Assembly (NCBI GenBank): GCA_945882475.1
Contig: CAMCWJ010000093.1
Span: 1 to 9,208, forward strand
Length of the DNA: 9,208 nucleotides
Source: Bifidobacterium breve
GTDB lineage: Bacteria; Actinomycetota; Actinomycetes; Mycobacteriales; Mycobacteriaceae
Direction: 5' to 3'
Under the pieces are notes generated by a model that was given only the letters and a program-made list of their open reading frames with translations, was not told where the DNA came from and ran no database searches. Below are positions 5,512-9,208 of this stretch, piece by piece. A program made the position numbers and the translations under genes. Within the stretch, counting starts at the first letter, position 1. Each line of letters begins with the position of its first letter.

Positions 5512-6213
5512 TTACAGGCGTTGGGTCAGCGCCTCGGCAGCAGCCAGCAGATCCGCCGCCCAGCGCGCACCGGGGCGGCGGCCCATCCGGTCGATCGGGC
5601 CGGACACCGATACCGCGCCGATCACCACCCCGGCGCGGTCGCGGACCGGCGCCGAGACACTGGCCACGCCGGGTTCGCGTTCGGCTGCACTCTGAGCCCA
5701 CCCGCGCCGGCGTACCTCGGCGAGAGTGCGCTCGGTGAACTTCGCCGACGCCAGCACCTCATCGCGGGTCGCATCGTCGCTGTAGGCGAGCAGGACGCGG
5801 GCCGCCGAGCCCGCGGTCATCGGCAGCCGGGCTCCCACCGGCACGGTGTCGCGAAGGCCCGCCGCCGGTTCCAGTGCCGCGATGCAGACCCGGGTGCTGC
5901 CTTCGCGGCGATAGAGCTGAACGCTCTCCCCGGTGATCTCGCGCAATCCCGGCAGCACCGCGGCGCCGGCGGCCAGCAGTGGATCGCTGACCCGAACCGA
6001 CAGTTCGGTGAGGCCCGGGCCGAGCAGCCAGCGTCCGTCATCGTCCCGGCCGAGCAGGCGGTGAAACTCCAGGCCCGCGGCCAGTCGGTGCGCGGTGGCT
6101 CGCGGCAGCCCGGTGCGTTCGCAGAGTTCGACCAAACCGCAGGGTGACTCGGCGACCGCGTGCAACACACCCACCGCTTTGTCGAGGACGCCAATGCCGC
6201 TATCCTGTCTCAT
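5512..6213 (-). CDS. IclR-family transcriptional regulator, LtbR/NdgR type (leucine biosynthesis)
   Basis: The 233-residue DNA-binding regulator has a winged helix-turn-helix at about residues 8-65 (GVLDKAVGVL then CERTGLPRATAHRLAAGLE as the recognition part) and an IclR effector-binding domain from about 75 to 230, with GESVQLYRREG, LRDTVPVGARLPMTAGSAARVLLAY and REPGVASVSAPV. This pattern, including the N-terminal GIGVLDKAV, matches actinobacterial NdgR/LtbR, which control leuCD and other amino-acid genes; LtbR represses leuB, leuCD and trp genes in Corynebacterium glutamicum. The divergent position 46 bases from leuC supports the same role here. Start: ATG at 6211-6213 has no Shine-Dalgarno sequence but sits six bases after a TANNNT element, so translation is probably leaderless. 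Candidate operators overlap its own start codon, suggesting autoregulation. Confidence 0.9.
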   Translation of the reverse strand: MRQDSGIGVLDKAVGVLHAVAESPCGLVELCERTGLPRATAHRLAAGLEFHRLLGRDDDGRWLLGPGLTELSVRVSDPLLAAGAAVLPGLREITGESVQLYRREGSTRVCIAALEPAAGLRDTVPVGARLPMTAGSAARVLLAYSDDATRDEVLASAKFTERTLAEVRRRGWAQSAAEREPGVASVSAPVRDRAGVVIGAVSVSGPIDRMGRRPGARWAADLLAAAEALTQRL

Positions 6214-6251
6214 ATCGAGATACTAGCGTCCCAGATAGTGAGATAGCGAGA
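6211..6251 (+). promoter_or_regulatory. leuC operator region: three LtbR-box-like repeats
   Basis: CAGATAGTGAGA (6232-6243) matches the LtbR box as I recall it, CA(T/C)ATAGTG(A/G)GA, at all but the third position. GAGATAGCGAGA (6240-6251) agrees with that copy at 10 of 12 positions, and CATATCGAGATA (6211-6222) agrees with the consensus at about 9 of 12. Copies one and two are 21 bases apart (two helical turns); copies two and three overlap. The best copy starts just after the candidate leuC -10 GATACT (6219-6224), where bound repressor would block initiation. Confidence 0.6.
6220..6225 (-). promoter_or_regulatory. candidate -10 (TAGTAT) for a leaderless regulator transcript
   Basis: On the minus strand TAGTAT fits TANNNT and is followed by six bases (6219-6214) before the ATG of the IclR-type gene, so RNA would begin at or next to the start codon. 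The plus strand of nearly the same bases reads GATACT (6219-6224), a plausible leuC -10, so the two divergent promoters share one element. Confidence 0.5.
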
Positions 6252-6259
6252 GTCAAGCC

Positions 6260-7675
6260 ATGGCTGACAGTCCAAGAACCCTGGCGGAGAAGGTGTGGGC
6301 CGACCACGTCGTGGTGTCCGGCGGCGCAACCGAACCCGACCTGATCTACATCGATCTGCACCTCGTCCACGAGGTCACCAGCCCGCAGGCCTTCGACGGT
6401 CTGCGCCTGGCGGGTCGGGGAGTGCGGCGCCCGGATCTGACACTGGCCACCGAGGACCACAACGTGCCGACCATCGACATCGACAAGCCGATCGCCGACC
6501 CGGTATCGCGCTTGCAGGTGGAGACACTGCGGCGCAACTGCGCGGAGTTCGGCATCCGGTTGCACCCGATGGGTGATCCCGAGCAGGGCATCGTGCATGT
6601 GGTGGGTCCGCAACTCGGCCTGACCGAGCCCGGCATGACGATCGTCTGCGGCGACAGCCACACCTCGACACACGGCGCCTTCGGAGCCCTCGCGATGGGC
6701 ATCGGCACCTCCGAGGTGGAGCACGTGCTGGCCACCCAGACGCTGCCGTTGCGTCCATTCAAGACTATGGCGGTCAACGTCGACGGGATATTGCCGCCCG
6801 GTGTCACCGCCAAGGACATCATCCTGGCCGTGATCGCCAAGATCGGCACCGGCGGCGGCCAGGGCCACGTCATCGAGTACCGCGGCAGCGCCATCGAGGC
6901 GCTCTCGATGGAAGGCCGGCTGACGATCTGCAACATGAGCATCGAAGCCGGCGCCCGGGCCGGCATGGTGGCGCCCGACGCGACCACCTACGAGTTCCTG
7001 CGCGGTCGTCCCTACGCGCCAAGCGGTGCGGACTGGGATGCCGCCGTGGCCGCGTGGGATCGATTGCGCACCGACGACGGCGCAGAATTCGACACCGAGG
7101 TCTGCATCGACGCCGCGACGCTCAGCCCGTTCGTCACCTGGGGCACCAACCCCGGGCAGGGTGTGCCGTTGTCGGGGGCGGTACCCGATCCCGAACTGAT
7201 GGGCAATGACGACGAACGGCAGAACGCCGAGAAGGCGCTGACCTACATGGATCTTCGGGCGGGCACCGCGATGCGCGACATCGCCGTCGACGCGGTGTTC
7301 GTGGGCTCGTGCACCAACGGCCGCATCGAGGATCTGCGGGCAGTCGCCGAGGTGTTGCGCGGTCGTCGGGTCGCCGAGGGGGTGCGGATGCTCATCGTGC
7401 CCGGATCGATGCGGGTGCGCGCGCAGGCCGAGTCCGAGGGTCTCGGCGAGATCTTCACCGCGGCCGGCGCGCAGTGGCGGCAAGCCGGCTGCTCGATGTG
7501 TCTGGGCATGAACCCCGATCAACTCGCGGCCGGGGAGCGCTGCGCATCGACCTCCAACCGGAACTTCGAGGGCCGCCAGGGCAAGGGCGGTCGCACCCAT
7601 CTGGTCTCGCCGGCCGTCGCCGCCGCCACCGCAGTGCGGGGAACACTCTCTTCCCCAGCCGATCTCGACATCTGA
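6260..7675 (+). CDS. leuC: 3-isopropylmalate dehydratase, large subunit
   Basis: With LeuD, this subunit isomerises 2-isopropylmalate to 3-isopropylmalate in the cytoplasm. The 471-residue length is normal. It is an aconitase-superfamily protein with a 4Fe-4S cluster; the three cluster cysteines are Cys351 in GSCTNGR and Cys411 and Cys414 in GCSMCLGMNPD. Other signatures are TEDHNVPT near residue 70, GDSHTSTHGAFGALAMGIGTSEVEHVLATQ (about 131-160), and the C-terminal STSNRNFEGRQGKGGRTHLVSP. ATG 6260 is preceded only by a weak GAGAG (6248-6252), a run that is also part of the third operator copy, so repressor site and ribosome binding site overlap. leuD follows after 21 bases in the same operon. 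All expected catalytic and cluster residues are present. Confidence 0.97.
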   Translation: MADSPRTLAEKVWADHVVVSGGATEPDLIYIDLHLVHEVTSPQAFDGLRLAGRGVRRPDLTLATEDHNVPTIDIDKPIADPVSRLQVETLRRNCAEFGIRLHPMGDPEQGIVHVVGPQLGLTEPGMTIVCGDSHTSTHGAFGALAMGIGTSEVEHVLATQTLPLRPFKTMAVNVDGILPPGVTAKDIILAVIAKIGTGGGQGHVIEYRGSAIEALSMEGRLTICNMSIEAGARAGMVAPDATTYEFLRGRPYAPSGADWDAAVAAWDRLRTDDGAEFDTEVCIDAATLSPFVTWGTNPGQGVPLSGAVPDPELMGNDDERQNAEKALTYMDLRAGTAMRDIAVDAVFVGSCTNGRIEDLRAVAEVLRGRRVAEGVRMLIVPGSMRVRAQAESEGLGEIFTAAGAQWRQAGCSMCLGMNPDQLAAGERCASTSNRNFEGRQGKGGRTHLVSPAVAAATAVRGTLSSPADLDI

Positions 7676-7696
7676 ACCCGCCCAGGAGAAGAGAAG

Positions 7697-8293
7697 ATGG
7701 AAGCCTTTCGCACCCACACCGGCATCGGCGTGCCACTGCGCCGGTCCAACGTCGACACCGACCAGATCATCCCCGCGGTGTACCTGAAGCGGGTAACCAG
7801 GACGGGTTTCGAGGACGGTCTGTTCGCCGCGTGGCGCAACGACCCAGCCTTCATCCTCAATCAGCCGCCCTTCGATCGCGGTTCGGTGTTGGTCGCCGGA
7901 CCGGATTTCGGAACCGGATCCTCACGCGAGCATGCGGTCTGGGCGCTGATGGACTACGGCTTCCGGGTCGTCATCTCGTCGCGCTTCGGTGACATCTTCC
8001 GCGGCAACGCGGGCAAGGCGGGTCTGCTCGCAGCCGAAGTCGGACACGACGACGTCGAACTGCTCTGGAAACTGATCGAGCAGAATCCCGGACTGGAAAT
8101 CACTGTCAATCTTGAAGATCGGACCATCACTGCCGCAACGGTGGTGGTGCCGTTCACGATTGACGACTACACCGCGTGGCGACTGCTCGAAGGGCTCGAC
8201 GATATAGGCCTTACGCTGCGGAAACTCTCGCAGATCGAGGTCTTCGAGAAGTCGCGTCCGACATGGAGACCGCGCATCGAACCGAGTGTCTGA
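7697..8293 (+). CDS. leuD: 3-isopropylmalate dehydratase, small subunit
   Basis: LeuD is the swivel-domain partner of LeuC. The 198-residue protein shows the family landmarks RRSNVDTDQIIPAVYL (residues 15-30), the core GPDFGTGSSREHAVWAL (about 73-89) with the substrate-contacting GSSREH loop, and the downstream SSRFGDIFRGNAGKAGLL. ATG 7697 follows a strong ribosome binding site AGGAG (7684-7688, eight-base spacer) within a purine-rich stretch that fills most of the short leuC-leuD gap, so efficient independent initiation from the leuCD mRNA is expected. It ends 201 bases before hupB. Confidence 0.97.
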   Translation: MEAFRTHTGIGVPLRRSNVDTDQIIPAVYLKRVTRTGFEDGLFAAWRNDPAFILNQPPFDRGSVLVAGPDFGTGSSREHAVWALMDYGFRVVISSRFGDIFRGNAGKAGLLAAEVGHDDVELLWKLIEQNPGLEITVNLEDRTITAATVVVPFTIDDYTAWRLLEGLDDIGLTLRKLSQIEVFEKSRPTWRPRIEPSV

Positions 8294-8299
8294 ACGCTC

Positions 8300-8322
8300 C
8301 GACGCATCGGGATGCGGTGTCG
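8300..8322 (+). terminator. hairpin just after leuD
   Basis: CGCAT (8303-8307) and ATGCG (8312-8316) pair around a CGGG loop, and flanking CGA/TCG (8300-8302/8320-8322) can extend the stem past a three-base bulge. It begins seven bases after the leuD stop but has no U-tract, so termination is uncertain. Confidence 0.3.
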
Positions 8323-8335
8323 GGCAAGGCGGTCC

Positions 8336-8376
8336 GGCAACCGGAATTTGCGCCCAAGGGCGGCAACCGGATTCGC
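8336..8376 (+). repeat. direct repeat of GGCAACCGGA upstream of hupB
   Basis: GGCAACCGGA occurs at 8336-8345 and 8362-8371, 26 bases apart. Each copy is followed by a related tail (ATTTGC at 8346-8351, TTCGC at 8372-8376). No function is recognised. Confidence 0.5.
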
Positions 8377-8399
8377 AAAAATTGCTCAAAGCAATTTGC
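8375..8399. repeat. AT-rich inverted repeat upstream of hupB
   Basis: AAATTGC (8379-8385) and GCAATTT (8391-8397) are perfect inverse complements around TCAAA. Outer GC/GC pairs (8375-8376/8398-8399) extend the symmetry past two unpaired A bases. It stands out as AT-rich in a GC-rich region and lies 43 bases before the candidate hupB -10, a position suited to an activator or repressor site. Confidence 0.55.
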
Positions 8400-8441
8400 T
8401 GAAACTATGCGTGGCTCATGGATATCTGCGCTTCGAGGGTT

Positions 8442-8447
8442 TACCGT
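8442..8447 (+). promoter_or_regulatory. candidate -10 (TACCGT) for hupB
   Basis: TACCGT fits TANNNT and would start RNA about 8454, giving a leader of roughly 40 bases that begins almost exactly at the 5' hairpin at 8454-8478. GATATC (8421-8426) is a poorer alternative. hupB genes can have several promoters, so others may exist. Confidence 0.45.
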
Positions 8448-8453
8448 GTTTTC

Positions 8454-8481
8454 CAGTCGGTCCAAAACAGGACCGCTGTTT
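8454..8481 (+). promoter_or_regulatory. hupB leader hairpins (two alternative pairings)
   Basis: Structure one pairs CGGTCC (8458-8463) with GGACCG (8470-8475) around AAAACA, extended by CAG/CTG (8454-8456/8476-8478) past one bulged T. Structure two pairs AAACAG (8465-8470) with CTGTTT (8476-8481) around GACCG. They share bases and cannot coexist. The ribosome binding site GGAGG (8483-8487) follows directly. Possible roles are a 5' stabilising stem, weak terminator or attenuator, or translational control. Confidence 0.45.
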
Positions 8482-8494
8482 CGGAGGATTGTGA

Positions 8495-9208
8495 ATGAAC
8501 AAAGCAGAGTTGATCGAGGTTCTCACGGCAAGACTGGACACCGATCGTCGGCAGGCGACTGAGGCCGTTGAGCACTTGATCGACGCCATCGTGCGCGCTG
8601 TGCAGAAAGGTGAGAGCGTCACCATCACCGGTTTCGGTGTTTTCGAACGGCGGCGCCGTGCCGCACGCGTCGCGCGTAACCCACGCACCGGTGAAACGGT
8701 GAAGGTTAAGCCGACTTCTGTTCCCGCGTTCCGTCCAGGGGCGCAATTCAAGTCAATTGTTTCCGGCGTACAAAAACTCCCGTCCGAAGGACCCGCTGTC
8801 AAGAGAGGCGCCGTAGGCGGCGCAGTAAGGAAGGCTGCTGTGAAGAAGGCTGTTGTCAAGAAGGTCGCCAAGAAGGCTCCGGCTCGCAAGGTCGCGGTCA
8901 AGAAGGTCGTGAAGAAGGCTCCGGCTCGTAAGGTCGCGGCCAAGAAGGTCGTCAAGAAGGTCGTCAAGAAGGCCCCCGCCCGCAAGGTCGCGGTCAAGAA
9001 GGTCGTCAAGAAGGCCCCCGCGCGCAAGGTCGTGAAGAAGGCTCCGGCTCGCAAGGTCGCGGTCAAGAAGGTCGTCAAGAAGGCCCCCGCGCGCAAGGTC
9101 GTCAAGAAGGCCCCCGCCCGCAAGGTCGCGGTCAAGAAGGTCGTCCGCAAGGCTCCGGCCCGCAAGGTCGTAGTCAAGAAGGTCGTCCGCAAGGCTCCGG
9201 CCCGCAAG
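8495..9208 (+). CDS. hupB: DNA-binding protein HupB (HU fold plus histone-like basic tail), 3' end outside window
   Basis: HupB (also Hlp, MDP1) is the mycobacterial nucleoid-associated HU protein. The first 238 residues are visible without a stop. Residues 1-90 are the HU domain: MNKAELIEVL helix, GESVTITGFGVFERRRRAARVARNPRTGE with the intercalating arm tip Arg61-Asn62-Pro63, and VPAFRPGAQFK. Residues from about 101 onward form a Lys/Arg/Ala/Pro/Val tail with nine APARK motifs. The tail is expected to bind and compact DNA and, in the family, to be acetylated and methylated on lysines. ATG 8495 has a strong GGAGG site (8483-8487, seven-base spacer). Codon use in the HU part is ordinary; the tail is nearly pure repeat. 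The tail is valine-rich (KVAVKKVVKK) where the M. tuberculosis tail, as I recall, is alanine- and threonine-rich. The visible length already exceeds the roughly 214 residues of the M. tuberculosis protein. Confidence 0.95.
   Translation, partial: MNKAELIEVLTARLDTDRRQATEAVEHLIDAIVRAVQKGESVTITGFGVFERRRRAARVARNPRTGETVKVKPTSVPAFRPGAQFKSIVSGVQKLPSEGPAVKRGAVGGAVRKAAVKKAVVKKVAKKAPARKVAVKKVVKKAPARKVAAKKVVKKVVKKAPARKVAVKKVVKKAPARKVVKKAPARKVAVKKVVKKAPARKVVKKAPARKVAVKKVVRKAPARKVVVKKVVRKAPARK
8876..9208 (+). repeat. APARK-centred coding repeats in the hupB tail
   Basis: APARK recurs at residues 128, 142, 160, 174, 183, 197, 206, 220 and 234. Successive spacings are 14, 18, 14, 9, 14, 9, 14 and 14 residues. 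The main units are APARKVAVKKVVKK (42 bases) and APARKVVKK (27 bases), with one extra VVKK duplication (residues 156-159). DNA copies are near-identical, so recombination or slippage could change copy number without breaking the frame. The array continues past the window edge. Confidence 0.9.

Noticed and set aside
6200..7717. 505-codon minus-strand open frame opposite leuC
   Set aside because: It is the antisense shadow of a GC-rich gene with fixed codon-position bias; its translation is Gly/Arg/His-rich with no family features, while leuC on the plus strand is unmistakable.
8294..8494. IdeR iron box upstream of hupB
   Set aside because: No stretch resembling TTAGGTTAGSCTAACCTAA was found by eye.
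8416..9207. 263-codon minus-strand open frame with LRAGAFLTTFLTAT-type repeats
   Set aside because: The repeats are simply the reverse complement of the hupB lysine-rich tail; the HU domain and strong ribosome binding site are on the plus strand.
8876..9208. CRISPR-like array or non-coding tandem repeat
   Set aside because: The repeats are in frame with the HU domain, vary in unit length by multiples of three and lack unique spacers; they are protein-coding repeats.

Overview
The window looks like a chromosomal core segment of a high-GC mycobacterium (Mycobacterium or Mycolicibacterium type). Three things support this: the gene order leuB / fumarylacetoacetate-hydrolase-family gene / gltX / tRNA-Gln / tRNA-Glu / F420-type oxidoreductase / IclR regulator / leuC / leuD / hupB, which from memory matches the Rv2995c to Rv2986c neighbourhood of M. 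tuberculosis; a PE-PPE-domain hydrolase; and a HupB with a long lysine-rich histone-like tail. No phage, insertion sequence or CRISPR was seen.

Layout. 1-309 is the C-terminal end of leuB (enters from the left edge). 378-2261 encodes an exported stand-alone PE-PPE-domain serine hydrolase. 2310-3092 (FAH family) and 3089-4561 (gltX) overlap by four bases and form an operon. tRNA-Gln(CUG) at 4669-4740 and tRNA-Glu(CUC) at 4815-4887 follow on the same strand. Two minus-strand genes come next: a PPOX/FDOR-type split-barrel protein (4921-5418) and an IclR-family regulator of the LtbR/NdgR type (5512-6213). The regulator is divergent from leuC (6260-7675) and leuD (7697-8293). After a 201-base intergenic region rich in repeats and hairpins, hupB begins at 8495 and runs off the right edge.

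How it fits together. LeuB, LeuC and LeuD are the isopropylmalate steps of leucine synthesis. The divergent IclR-type gene is very probably their repressor, and the 46-base leuC/regulator gap holds three related copies of a motif resembling the corynebacterial LtbR box. GltX sits next to genes for both tRNAs it is expected to charge in mycobacteria, which lack GlnRS. The other genes are neighbours with no obvious pathway link.

No wholly new system is evident. The most interesting signals are regulatory or architectural: the overlapping divergent -10 elements with a leaderless regulator start and triple operator; a 7-4-7 direct repeat of response-regulator type at the PE-PPE gene promoter; a pair of mutually exclusive hairpins in the hupB leader just before its ribosome binding site; an 11-bp perfect inverted repeat between the two minus-strand genes; and an unusually valine-rich, regularly repeated HupB tail.
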